This document shows, one piece after another, positions 22,750 to 31,179 of a stretch of DNA of 39,235 bases. The first letter of the stretch is position 1. The number at the start of each line of letters is the position of its first letter. A model generated the notes under the pieces. That model did not search any database, was not told where the DNA came from, and worked only from the letters and a program-made list of their open reading frames with translations. The position numbers and the translations under genes are program-made. The DNA lies in contig JAGROB010000019.1 in NCBI GenBank assembly GCA_020440465.1, positions 1-39,235 of the forward strand, in the 5' to 3' direction. The stretch comes from Chlamydiia bacterium (GTDB lineage Bacteria; Chlamydiota; Chlamydiia; Chlamydiales; Parachlamydiaceae).

Positions 22750-24291
22750 TTAAGAAGTTAGAGTGAGGGAGGAGATTTTTTTTTGAGCTTCTTCAAAATA
22801 GGCCTTTCCCGCCTCTGGACTTTCTTTTTGAACTTTTTCTTGGAGCTTACTAAAGCTTTCCAGATTATTTTTTAAGATGACATTCCAAAGACGTTTTGTA
22901 ACCTGGCCAATTTCAGCAAAAATTTGTTCCACTTTATCTAAAGAGGGTAAAGCGACATCGGCTCGGACCGTTTTTTCTGTAAAGTGGGAAGGAGTCTCTT
23001 CTAAAACCTTATACAAAATAGCTCTTTTTGCGCTCACTTCAGTGACATAAGAGCCGATTATAAGGGTGTTTTCAATATTAAGCTTTTGGGCTTTTGAGTC
23101 GATGACGATGGAGTTTTTAATTTCACCCGATTCGATTTGGCTTCCTTGCACGATGGAAAATTTGTTTTGTTCGTGTCCGAAAAAGTCCCTTAAAAGGTAG
23201 CCTTCCACCGTGTTTTGGGTCATCTTCATCAAGTTTTCATAGTAACACTCTAAGTTACCCAAATCCCAAAAATAGCTTCCGACACCGATATCAACAACAC
23301 CAAATAGGCCGGCATCGGGGTATTTGTTAAGAAAATGATTCTTAAAGTATTGAATTCTAAGATGATGGTTTTTAGCTTCTTCTGCGGAAATACCTTTAGA
23401 TTGGACCGCCTCGATGTAGCTCGCTTGATCTAATGTGAATGGCATCCAAATATAGGGATCGGAATCCATTTTGACGTTTTTTTGAATCAGCTCAGGCTGA
23501 AATTCTTGAATTAGAGCGAAGGTCAGGGGAGTAGATAAACTAAACGACCCTAAACTTAAGCCGACACCGCCTGAAATAGAGATTTTCCCTTCGTTAATAA
23601 GATGCTTTAAAGTGGCCCAGTCGGCTTTATCAATGTTTTTGGCGACGCCCTCTTTATCTAAAGCTATAAGTCCGTATCGATTAAGTTCTTTATGAATCCA
23701 TTCTTCTTCCGTCGGCATCGGAGTCATTTTCACCAAGATATCTGCATGGTGAGTTGAAGAATAAAGCGGGGTGTTAGCGGGAACAAAAAGTTGGTCGGCC
23801 CAAAAGACCGAAAGGCGCCCTTTTCTCGACGGAGCATAAATAGAAGTTTGTTTGATCGCGGCTTCTAAAAGGGTGATGGGCTCTTCTTTTCCCTCGATTT
23901 TAATTAAACCGGGGAGTTTAACGGCGCTTTTATTTCCATATTCAGCAGCGGTTAAGGGATAAAGTCGCTTCCCTTCGCCGGCGGTGTGATAAAGGGCGAT
24001 CGATTTCCCCTCTCTTTGCTTTTGGAAAATATCGGTTTTATAAAGAACGTACCCTTTTTCCCGTGCTTTTTGATAAGCATATAAAGACCCTAAGCCGTTC
24101 CCGGCACCTCCGGGCCAATCTTCTTGAACAACAATGATATATGCGGAATTTTTGACAACTTGGCCACGGGTTTTATGGAGCCGTTTTTGCCAATAAGCTT
24201 CTTGCTCGCTATCTTGGACGGATACAATGACGATATCCATTCCTACAGATGACTGTGCCACATCCATACTACGGATGTTTTCTTTAAGCAT
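22750..24291 (-). CDS. sugar-1-phosphate nucleotidyltransferase-like protein (L-fucokinase/fucose-pyrophosphorylase resemblance)
   Basis: A 513-residue cytoplasmic protein. A glycine-rich loop DWPGGAGNGLGSLYAYQKA (about 58-75) is followed by YHTAGEGKRLYPLTAAE (about 101-117) and a WADQLFVP metal-type aspartate (D166). The order of a Gly loop, then a HAGG-like loop, resembles the GDP-fucose pyrophosphorylase/L-fucokinase family. A left-handed beta-helix-like stretch follows (GEIKNSIVID, NIENTLIIGS, about 388-417), then a helical C-terminus. It probably makes or senses an activated sugar, but neither sugar nor nucleotide is determined. ATG at 24291 with a weak ribosome site. No partner genes adjoin it. 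Confidence 0.65.
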   Translation of the reverse strand: MLKENIRSMDVAQSSVGMDIVIVSVQDSEQEAYWQKRLHKTRGQVVKNSAYIIVVQEDWPGGAGNGLGSLYAYQKAREKGYVLYKTDIFQKQREGKSIALYHTAGEGKRLYPLTAAEYGNKSAVKLPGLIKIEGKEEPITLLEAAIKQTSIYAPSRKGRLSVFWADQLFVPANTPLYSSTHHADILVKMTPMPTEEEWIHKELNRYGLIALDKEGVAKNIDKADWATLKHLINEGKISISGGVGLSLGSFSLSTPLTFALIQEFQPELIQKNVKMDSDPYIWMPFTLDQASYIEAVQSKGISAEEAKNHHLRIQYFKNHFLNKYPDAGLFGVVDIGVGSYFWDLGNLECYYENLMKMTQNTVEGYLLRDFFGHEQNKFSIVQGSQIESGEIKNSIVIDSKAQKLNIENTLIIGSYVTEVSAKRAILYKVLEETPSHFTEKTVRADVALPSLDKVEQIFAEIGQVTKRLWNVILKNNLESFSKLQEKVQKESPEAGKAYFEEAQKKISSLTLTS

Positions 24292-24383
24292 GGCAAATTT
24301 CCGGCGTTATAAACTACTTCTTCCCCATATAGCTTAAAAGGGTTAATTAATAAAAATTTTTAGTATAAAAGAATTTAAGTATC

Positions 24384-25709
24384 TTAGCGTGAGAGATGCT
24401 CGATCGCTTTTTTAATTAGCAATCGACCCATTTCCACTCTATCAAGGCCAAAGCGCTCATTGGGAGCGTGGATGTGATCGGTATTAAGACCCAGCCCCAC
24501 TAAAAGGGGCTCGGCACCGGAAGCTTTTTGAAGATCGGGAACTATTGGGATGGAGGCGCCTTCTAAGACTTTAGAGCAAGGCTTTTGAAAAACCTCTTCA
24601 TAAGCCTTTGAAAAGGCTTTTACAATTTTTGTTTCCGGCGATGTTAACACCGCTTCGCCACCGCCGGGATGAAGGTGTGCTTGAACCGAGATTCCTTTGG
24701 GGGCTTGAGACGCTAACCATTCACATACCAGCTTTCCGATTGCTTCCGGATTTTGTCCGCGCACCAAGCGACAAGAAATTTTAGCTTTAGCTTCTGAGGG
24801 AATAACGGTTTTAAACCCGTCGCCCGTATAGCCCCCGGAAAAGCCGTTCACCTCGAACGTAGGGCGAAGCCAGTTTCTTTCTTTCAGCGTAAAAGTGACT
24901 TCTCCCCCCGTTGCAGATGCTCCGAAGGTTTCTTCGTACTCTTTTTCATCAAAAGAAAAATCTAAAAAGGTTTTTTCATCGTCTGTCAAGGGTTCAATAG
25001 AATCATAAAAGCCGGGGATTGAAATTTTTCCGGAGGGATCTTTTGCGGCAGCCAAAATTTGGGCTAAAGCGATTACGGGGTTGTAAGCAAGCCCGCCGTG
25101 TGCACCTGAATGAAGATCGTGTTCGGTTCCTTTGGCTACGACATCAAGTGTCACAATACCGCGCATGCCCAGCGTGACGGCCGGGGTGTTCATATCGGGA
25201 ATGCCCCCGTCGATAACGGCCAAATAGTCGGCTTTAAGCTTCTTTTGATTTTTGTTTAAAATAGTGGGGAGTGTTTTGCTGCCCACTTCCTCTTCCCCTT
25301 CAATCAGCCACTTGATATTTAGCGGATAGGCTTCGGCATTTTTCCACAAGTCTTTAAGCGCTAATAAGGTGTAGAAAAGCTGTCCCTTGTTGTCTTGGGC
25401 GCCCCTTGCAAAAATTTGGTTTTCGCGAACTTGCGGATCAAAAGGGGGAGTCGCCCACTCGCTAAGGGGGTCTATCGGTTGGACGTCATAGTGATTGTAA
25501 AGGAGTAGCGTGGGCTTTCCCGGAGCTTTTTCCCAAGAGCCAAAGAGTGTGGGATGCCCTCCCTCTTTCCAGACTTCAGTTTCGAATCCAATCGCTTCTA
25601 CTTGTGCTTTTACCCAGTCAAAACACGCTTCCATATCGTTTTTATACTCCGGCTCGGAAGAGACGGAGGCAAAAGAAAGAAGCTTTTTGAAGTCGTTTAG
25701 CCAGTCCAT
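24384..25709 (-). CDS. M20 family metallopeptidase (CNDP-type dipeptidase)
   Basis: A 441-residue cytosolic di-zinc peptidase. Metal-binding motifs are NHYDVQP (H73, D75), GAQDNKGQ (D106) and EGEEEVGS (catalytic and metal glutamates about 138-140). The dimerisation lid at about 185-330 includes the substrate-side HSGAHGG. The C-terminal histidine is in TDHIHAPNE. It probably trims dipeptides taken from the host. The ATG at 25709 (MDWLNDF) is preferred over a TTG at 25727. The divergent symporter starts 71 bases away. Confidence 0.9.
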   Translation of the reverse strand: MDWLNDFKKLLSFASVSSEPEYKNDMEACFDWVKAQVEAIGFETEVWKEGGHPTLFGSWEKAPGKPTLLLYNHYDVQPIDPLSEWATPPFDPQVRENQIFARGAQDNKGQLFYTLLALKDLWKNAEAYPLNIKWLIEGEEEVGSKTLPTILNKNQKKLKADYLAVIDGGIPDMNTPAVTLGMRGIVTLDVVAKGTEHDLHSGAHGGLAYNPVIALAQILAAAKDPSGKISIPGFYDSIEPLTDDEKTFLDFSFDEKEYEETFGASATGGEVTFTLKERNWLRPTFEVNGFSGGYTGDGFKTVIPSEAKAKISCRLVRGQNPEAIGKLVCEWLASQAPKGISVQAHLHPGGGEAVLTSPETKIVKAFSKAYEEVFQKPCSKVLEGASIPIVPDLQKASGAEPLLVGLGLNTDHIHAPNERFGLDRVEMGRLLIKKAIEHLSR

Positions 25710-25764
25710 AAAGATATACGCTAGCAAATAGGGATTAAGGGTGTCAAAGAAAAGGAGACTTTTC

Positions 25765-25770
25765 TATAAT
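25765..25770 (+). promoter_or_regulatory. -10 hexamer ahead of the symporter gene
   Basis: A perfect TATAAT ten bases before the ATG at 25781. The -35 position reads only TGTCAA-like sequence. The expected transcript would have a leader of about four bases. Confidence 0.45.
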
Positions 25771-25780
25771 CTCGTTCAAT

Positions 25781-26977
25781 ATGAGCCGACTAAGTTTAAT
25801 ACTTGTTTTTACCGGAATGATTCTCGGAGCGATTTTGGGGTTGAATATTTCCCCCGAGTCTTCGATTTACGGGCTGGTAGACCTTATCGGACAGCTATTT
25901 ATGAACGCGCTTAAACTTGTGATCGTTCCTTTAGTTGTCTCCTCGATTATTACCGGCGTTGCGAAAATGGGGGAAGAAGAGGGGGTTGCCGCTTTAGGGC
26001 TTCGTTCTTTCGGCTGGTTTATTTCTCTTACGACCATCGCCACTCTTGTGGGACTTTTAGTCGTTGTTTTTTTAGAGCCAGGTCTTCAGCAGGGGTTGCA
26101 GGGAGCTTCAGCTTACAAAGAGCCGATAACTTGTACCATCGGGAGCAAACTGAAAGAGATCGCGCTCAAATTTTTCCCTTCCAACATTTTTGAGGCCGCC
26201 TCTCAGGGGCAGATGTTGGGGCTGATTGTCTTTTCGCTTATCTTTGGCTCCCTTATCCCTAAAATTCCTCAAGAGTATGGAAAGACGCTTTTAAGCTTTT
26301 GGAAGGGGGTTTTTGAAGTCATGATGGCAATGACGCGCCTTTTTATGAAGTTTTTGCCACTCGGCGTTTTCGCTTTAATCGCAAAAGTCATTGCCTCTAC
26401 CGGGATCGAGGGGATTAAGTCCTCCGGCTGGTTTTTTGGAGCGATGGCGGTGGCTTATGCCCTTTATTTTTTCGTGGTGCTGTCGTTTTTCTTGATCACG
26501 TTTGCCAAAGTGAATCCCTGGACTCATATGAAGGCGATGGGACCGGCGCTTTTAACGGCATTTACCACAACGTCTTCCGCGGCGACCTTGCCGGTTGCGA
26601 TCGAATGTTTAGAAGATCGGGCGAAAATTCCCAACCGTATCGTCGGATTTACTTTTCCTGTCGGAACGTCGTTTCATATGGCGGGAACGGCCATCTTTGA
26701 GTGTGTCGCAGTGATTTTTATCGGACAGGCCTTCGGCGTTCCGATGACAGCAGGGGATTATGTTCTGATTACGCTTCTATCCATTCTTCTTTCCGCGGGC
26801 GTGGCCGGCATCCCTTCGGGTTGCGTGGTCTCCGCCGTGGTGATCCTAACCATGCTCGATATGCCGCTTGAAGGGGTCGCGCTTCTCTTTGTGGTGGAGC
26901 GCTTTGTCGACATGATGCGCACCACCGTGAACGTCTATTCGAATAGCGTCTGCACGCGCCTCATCGCCCGCGCATAG
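25781..26977 (+). CDS. gltT: sodium/proton-coupled dicarboxylate or glutamate symporter (DAACS family)
   Basis: A 398-residue inner-membrane symporter of the GltP/GltT/DctA family with eight helices and two re-entrant loops. Hairpin 1 carries TTTSSAATLPVAIECL (serine-rich tip), helix 7 NRIVGFTFPVGTSFHMAGTA, hairpin 2 AGIPSGCVVSA, and helix 8 VERFVDMMRTTVNVYSN, whose aspartate binds cation and whose arginine reads the side-chain carboxylate. It probably imports glutamate or dicarboxylates that feed the TCA cycle. C. trachomatis carries one such gltT. Its 3' end faces upp across a repeat-built inverted repeat. Confidence 0.92.
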   Translation: MSRLSLILVFTGMILGAILGLNISPESSIYGLVDLIGQLFMNALKLVIVPLVVSSIITGVAKMGEEEGVAALGLRSFGWFISLTTIATLVGLLVVVFLEPGLQQGLQGASAYKEPITCTIGSKLKEIALKFFPSNIFEAASQGQMLGLIVFSLIFGSLIPKIPQEYGKTLLSFWKGVFEVMMAMTRLFMKFLPLGVFALIAKVIASTGIEGIKSSGWFFGAMAVAYALYFFVVLSFFLITFAKVNPWTHMKAMGPALLTAFTTTSSAATLPVAIECLEDRAKIPNRIVGFTFPVGTSFHMAGTAIFECVAVIFIGQAFGVPMTAGDYVLITLLSILLSAGVAGIPSGCVVSAVVILTMLDMPLEGVALLFVVERFVDMMRTTVNVYSNSVCTRLIARA

Positions 26978-26982
26978 TCGAC

Positions 26983-27118
26983 GAATGGACAGCAAGCGAA
27001 TGGACATTGGCTAAATTTCGCTGTTCAAGACAGAAGTCTTTGATGAACAGCGAATCTTATCCCATGTCCATTCTGTGGTTGTCCATCCTGCCGCTGTCCA
27101 TTCGCTTGCTGTCCATTC
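26983..27118. repeat. 24-bp perfect inverted repeat with TGGACA motif repeated in each arm, plus inner hairpin
   Basis: The left arm 26983-27006 and right arm 27095-27118 are exact reverse complements. Each contains two GAATGGACA-type units separated by GCAAGC. Between the arms are further TGTCCAT copies on the right and the nested hairpin 27017-27054. The right arm runs two bases into the upp stop codon. Convergent gene junction. Confidence 0.9.
27017..27054. terminator. nested 11-bp perfect hairpin
   Basis: TTCGCTGTTCA (27017-27027) pairs perfectly with TGAACAGCGAA (27044-27054), and a smaller AGAC/GTCT stem can form inside. It sits in the loop of the larger inverted repeat. On the plus strand the tail is TCTTAT. 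Likely part of a bidirectional terminator. Confidence 0.55.
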
Positions 27119-27722
27119 AGTCCACTTCACCGAAGTAGCGATCGCCATAATCCCCCAAGCCGGGCACAATAAACTTGCTCTTGTTAAGTCCCTGATCGAG
27201 CTCAGCGATATGAAGACTAAGCTCGGGGTAGGTTTTTTCGAGATACTGAACCCCCTCGGGGGAGGCGACGCAAGCAATGAGACTGATATTTTTTTCAAGC
27301 GCCCCCTCTTTTTTAAGCTCCTCGATCGCTAAAGAGGCGCTTCCCCCCGTTGCGATCATCGGGTCGAGCAAAAAGACGGGGGTTTCTTTCGTAAGGGTCG
27401 GAAGATGCTTGTAATATAGCTTTGGAATAGCGGTCGCCTCATCCCGCTTCATGCCGACAAAGCCGACGGGCGCTTTGGGATAAAACTGTAAAAAAGCAGG
27501 CAAAAGCGTGAGTCCCGAGCGAAGGATCGGCACCAAAAGGGGTTCGTGCAAAAGCACTTCCCCTTCAGTTGATTCGAGAGGGGTCTTGATCTCGATTTTT
27601 TTTCGGGGAAGCTCTTTTCCGCTTTCCGCGGCAAGTAAGGTTGCCAGTCTGTCGGCGGCTTCCCGAAAGTCTTTTAAGCTCGTTTTTTCCTGGCGCAGGG
27701 TCGAGATCAAAATCTTTTTCAA
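27117..27722 (-). CDS. upp: uracil phosphoribosyltransferase
   Basis: A 201-residue enzyme (family about 208) that makes UMP from uracil and PRPP. Family features are VPILRSGLTLLPAF, the PRPP loop DPMIATGGSA (120-129), ASPEGVQYL, and the uracil-binding C-terminus IVPGLGDYGDRYFG. The start is an unusual TTG at 27722 with GGGGGAAG just upstream; its TTGA overlaps the TGA of the patatin gene, so translation should be coupled. No ATG lies nearer than residue 91. Uracil salvage suits an organism that depends on host nucleotides. Confidence 0.93.
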   Translation of the reverse strand: MKKILISTLRQEKTSLKDFREAADRLATLLAAESGKELPRKKIEIKTPLESTEGEVLLHEPLLVPILRSGLTLLPAFLQFYPKAPVGFVGMKRDEATAIPKLYYKHLPTLTKETPVFLLDPMIATGGSASLAIEELKKEGALEKNISLIACVASPEGVQYLEKTYPELSLHIAELDQGLNKSKFIVPGLGDYGDRYFGEVD

Positions 27723-28720
27723 GCTTCCCCCAGCGCTTTACAAAGATCTCTGATTTTCTCGTCGTGATCTTCGATATACTTATTCGTCGACTCGACTAAT
27801 TTTTGTAAGTTTTCGGGGGAAGCGTCATCCAAAGCGCTTTCGCTAAAGGGGATTCTGGGTTCTAACAAAGCAAAGGCGTGCTGAGCTCCCGGTTTGAAGT
27901 TATCGGGGAGCATCTGCTTAAAGTTTTGACAATCCTGACTTTTAGAGGTATCAAAGATCACGGGCAAAATCTCCGGCGCCCAGCTTAAAATGCCGGCGGA
28001 GCCGCTCCATCTTGTGGAAATTTTTTGTTTCGTTTCTCCCGTCCCTAAAGCGACAACAAAGATATTTTTTGGTGTGGTGGCCGCTTTAAATAGCTCCGGA
28101 TAGTCAACGCCCAAACCCGTGTTATCGTAAGTCCCTCCGTCACAAAAGGTATGGGTTTTTCCGTTGATCTCTAGGGTATAAGAGGGGAAGTAACTTTCTG
28201 CCGCTGTTCCGGCTCTTGCCGCTTGCCACATTAAAATAGAAGAGGGCTCTCGACTGTCAAACGTATACGCTTTTTCCGGACCCAGGTTGACAGCCGGCGC
28301 CAGGATTTGCCGAATCGATTGGTTTAGGGGAGTGTTTCCCAAATATTTTTGGGCCATTTTTTCAAGCCCATCGGCGGGATATTTTGAATAAAGCAAGCCA
28401 TTGGCGGACAATATGGTTCTTAAAACGGTGCGGTTAAAAATTTGGGGCATGGCCTCTTCAAACAACCCCATTGCGGCTCGGGCGGAGTACTTCGGGCGGT
28501 TAAACTCATTGGGATAATTAAGTGCCAAGCAGTTGAAAAAACCGATGCTGGCTCCTGAAAAGCGGGTGAAGATATCGGTCGCGCATTTTCCTGTTCGCTT
28601 TTCGATTTCCGCGGCTAAGCGAAGGGTAACGATACCTCGAACGCCTCCTCCCTCTAGTGCAAGGGTTGCGTCATAAGGGGCAGGTTCGGGACCATCTTGG
28701 GGGTAACATAATGCTTGCAT
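27719..28720 (-). CDS. patatin-like phospholipase
   Basis: A 333-residue serine lipase of the patatin fold. The oxyanion loop is ALEGGGVRG (about 21-29), the nucleophile elbow GASIG (S58), and the catalytic aspartate is in CDGGTYDN (D194). ARAGTAAESYFPS (about 169-180) is also typical of the family. There is no signal peptide; many intracellular bacteria export patatins through type III or IV systems as phospholipase A effectors, which is possible but not shown here. It is followed by upp with a four-base overlap and preceded by the barrel protein gene by 26 bases. Confidence 0.88.
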   Translation of the reverse strand: MQALCYPQDGPEPAPYDATLALEGGGVRGIVTLRLAAEIEKRTGKCATDIFTRFSGASIGFFNCLALNYPNEFNRPKYSARAAMGLFEEAMPQIFNRTVLRTILSANGLLYSKYPADGLEKMAQKYLGNTPLNQSIRQILAPAVNLGPEKAYTFDSREPSSILMWQAARAGTAAESYFPSYTLEINGKTHTFCDGGTYDNTGLGVDYPELFKAATTPKNIFVVALGTGETKQKISTRWSGSAGILSWAPEILPVIFDTSKSQDCQNFKQMLPDNFKPGAQHAFALLEPRIPFSESALDDASPENLQKLVESTNKYIEDHDEKIRDLCKALGEA

Positions 28721-28746
28721 ATGGGTTTTAATCGCCTATTTTGGAA

Positions 28747-29424
28747 TTAAAGCCAATAAGTTATACCTGCTTTTACGCCCTGCCCTTTAATTCCGTTTCT
28801 TTCATGATTTAACGAACGGTTAATGGCACCGCCAATATTAACCGACCATTTTTTATTGATATCATGCTCCAAAAGGACTGACCAGGTTGGACCTTTTGAG
28901 TTGTCTTTGGCCTTCATCAGTCCGACGACTTCCGTGTGCGTATGGGACCAGCTATACTGAAAGCTTCCCCCGATCCGCCAATCTTCCGTGATACACCACT
29001 GAACGTCGATGGCGACGTAGGGGCCTAAGCTCCGAAATTTATTCTTTAGCCCAAACAGAAAAAAGGTGGGGATATCGAGCTCTCCGCTGAATCGGGTCCA
29101 GGTGGCACCCGCAGAAGGGGTAATATAAAGCTTTTTGTACGGTAAACAGACGCCCAAGCCGGCACTGTAGGCTTGAAAGTGGGCGCTTTCCCATGCGTTT
29201 AAGGCGGTGGCCCGGAATAGAAGGGGCTTCCAGATAAAATAGTCGATGGCGACTCTTGCTCCTTTCATGTAGTAGCTATCCACTGTTCGATTGGCTTCAA
29301 TGAAATCGACTTCCAAATAGGTGTAGGCGACATCGATCTTGCCGCGGCAACCCTGGCAGTCGCTGCAATCATCGGCTAATAGTGTGAGAGGAAGTAAAAA
29401 TAAACAGAGCCACCGTTTCAGCAT
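28747..29424 (-). CDS. outer-membrane beta-barrel protein
   Basis: A 225-residue exported protein, not recognised by name. The signal peptide MLKRWLCLFLLPLTLLA is followed by a short Cys-rich stretch (DDCSDCQGC). The remainder alternates polar and aromatic/hydrophobic residues in about eight strands (for example VAYTYLEVDF, FQYSWSHTHTEV, WSVNIGGAI) and ends in YWL, the aromatic C-terminal signal for BAM insertion. The ATG at 29424 has AGGA eight bases upstream; the longer frame from 29478 hides the signal peptide and is rejected. The periplasmic-side cysteines could join the disulfide-linked chlamydial envelope. Confidence 0.75.
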   Translation of the reverse strand: MLKRWLCLFLLPLTLLADDCSDCQGCRGKIDVAYTYLEVDFIEANRTVDSYYMKGARVAIDYFIWKPLLFRATALNAWESAHFQAYSAGLGVCLPYKKLYITPSAGATWTRFSGELDIPTFFLFGLKNKFRSLGPYVAIDVQWCITEDWRIGGSFQYSWSHTHTEVVGLMKAKDNSKGPTWSVLLEHDINKKWSVNIGGAINRSLNHERNGIKGQGVKAGITYWL

Positions 29425-29485
29425 AGGGGAGTCCTTTATGATTAAATTATGAAATCGCCATGATAACATAGCTTCCAAAAAAGCG

Positions 29486-29502
29486 CACGTTGTACTAACG
29501 TG
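29486..29502. promoter_or_regulatory. palindrome CACGTT-GTACT-AACGTG before the acyl-CoA dehydrogenase
   Basis: Perfect six-base arms around a five-base centre, ending six bases before the ATG at 29509 and containing the alternative GTG start. The position suits an operator for the fatty acid degradation operon. No regulator gene is adjacent, so this is inference. Confidence 0.4.
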
Positions 29503-29508
29503 AAATTT

Positions 29509-31179
29509 ATGATGGATGAAGAGACCAAAGCTTTAGTCGAAGAGTTGATCTTCTCGGGCAAAGAGAAGCCCTCTTTCGTGAAGTGGCTTTACTTCGGGGT
29601 CTTTGACGAAGAGCGGGTGATCCCATTTCCCACCCCTTCAGAGGAGGAAAAAAAAGCGGCGGATACTTTAGTCAAAAAAGTAGAAGCCTTCATGGACAAG
29701 GAGTTAGATCCCAAAGCGATCGACAAAGCGGGAGAAATCTCGAAGAAAGTGATCGACGGGCTGGGAGAGCTTGGCATCTTAAGCTTAACGATCCCGAAAG
29801 AGTACGGTGGCTTGGGGCTTTCTCAGTACACTTATTGCCGCGTGATGGAAACTATCGCAAGGCGCTGCAGCGCAACCGCTTTATTTATCAACGCCCATCA
29901 AAGCATCGGGATGAAGGCGCTTTTATTATTCGGCACCGATATCCAAAAAGATAAATGGCTTAAGTCTTTAAGTACGGGAGAGAAGCTCGCGGCGTTTTCG
30001 CTGACGGAGCCTAACGCCGGCTCCGACGCCGCCGGGATCGAGACTAAGGCCGAATATGATGCGGATAAAAAAGTTTATCGCATTAACGGAAAAAAGCAGT
30101 GGACGACAAACGGATCGATTGCGTCAATCCTTACCGTGATGGCCAAAGTCGACGGCAAAGTGACGGCTTTTTTAGTCACGCCCGATCTTCCCGGCTTTAA
30201 GGTGACAGCCAAAGCGCTCGATAAAGTGGGGATGAGGGGTTCTACCACAAGCAACTTAGCCTTTGAAAACATGGAAGTGCCCGAGACGCAAATCTTAGGG
30301 CCTCTTGGCGGAGGCTTAAGGGTCTGCTTGACGGTGCTTGACTACGGCAGAACCACCTTTGGTGCAACGTGCACCGGCATGGCCCAAGAGTGTGTGAAAA
30401 GAGTTTTTAAGTATTCGGAAGAGCGGATTCAGTTTAAAAAGCCCCTTAAAGAATTTGCGCTGGTTCGTCAAAAACTTCGAGATATGGCGGCAAATCTTTA
30501 CGCTATGGAAGCGACAACGTATTTGACTGCGGGTTTGGTCGATAAGGGAAACGACGACTTTATGCTGGAGTCAGCGTGTTTGAAAGTTTTTGCCTCGGAG
30601 GCTTCCTGGCAGATTTTATACGACACCATGCAAATATTCGGGGGAAAATCGTTTTTTACCGACCTTCCCTTCGAACGGATGATGAGAGATGCTCGTTTGA
30701 ATATGATTGGGGAAGGCTCGAACGAAGTATTAAGGGTCTTTATCGCCGCCATAGGCCTTCGGGACGTAGGCATGGGTCTGAAAGGGGTAAAAGACGCTTT
30801 ATTTCATCCCATCAACGAGCAAAAAAAACTGAAAGACTTTTTAAGGCTTTCAAGACACTATTTTATCAAAACGCCTATCACCCTTCACAATCGAAAACTG
30901 GCTAAAGAAGGACATCAGCTTGCCGGCTTTATTCGCAGATTCGGAGTTGCTTGTACGCGGGTTTTAGCCTGGTACGGAGAGGGAATCGTCGAAAAGCAGC
31001 TGGAGCTTAATCGGATCGCCACGATCGCGATTGGACTTTATACCTCCTCTGCCGTCCTTTCAAAAATGGATGCGGAAGGGGTAAGTGATGATGGGGTCTT
31101 ATATCTGGCTTTAGCAAGAGAGACGATGAATCGGGCGTTTCAAAACCTTTATAGCACTTTAGACAGCTTTTATGAGTGA
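29509..31179 (+). CDS. acyl-CoA dehydrogenase, long VLCAD-like form
   Basis: A 556-residue FAD enzyme that makes trans-2-enoyl-CoA. The acyl-CoA dehydrogenase core covers about 50-420: FSLTEPNAGSDAAG (FAD and substrate loop), LDYGRTTFGATCTGMAQ, QIFGGKSFFTDLPFERMMRD, and the catalytic glutamate in IGEGSNEVLRVF (E402), the position used by VLCAD and MCAD. A C-terminal helical extension of about 150 residues resembles VLCAD/ACAD9 rather than isovaleryl-CoA dehydrogenase. A GTG at 29500 is an alternative start. It heads a five-gene operon and overlaps the next gene by eight bases. Confidence 0.9.
   Translation: MMDEETKALVEELIFSGKEKPSFVKWLYFGVFDEERVIPFPTPSEEEKKAADTLVKKVEAFMDKELDPKAIDKAGEISKKVIDGLGELGILSLTIPKEYGGLGLSQYTYCRVMETIARRCSATALFINAHQSIGMKALLLFGTDIQKDKWLKSLSTGEKLAAFSLTEPNAGSDAAGIETKAEYDADKKVYRINGKKQWTTNGSIASILTVMAKVDGKVTAFLVTPDLPGFKVTAKALDKVGMRGSTTSNLAFENMEVPETQILGPLGGGLRVCLTVLDYGRTTFGATCTGMAQECVKRVFKYSEERIQFKKPLKEFALVRQKLRDMAANLYAMEATTYLTAGLVDKGNDDFMLESACLKVFASEASWQILYDTMQIFGGKSFFTDLPFERMMRDARLNMIGEGSNEVLRVFIAAIGLRDVGMGLKGVKDALFHPINEQKKLKDFLRLSRHYFIKTPITLHNRKLAKEGHQLAGFIRRFGVACTRVLAWYGEGIVEKQLELNRIATIAIGLYTSSAVLSKMDAEGVSDDGVLYLALARETMNRAFQNLYSTLDSFYE

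Noticed and set aside
29425-29478. Longer N-terminus for the barrel protein
   Set aside because: It would bury the signal peptide, and the ATG at 29424 has AGGA at good spacing.
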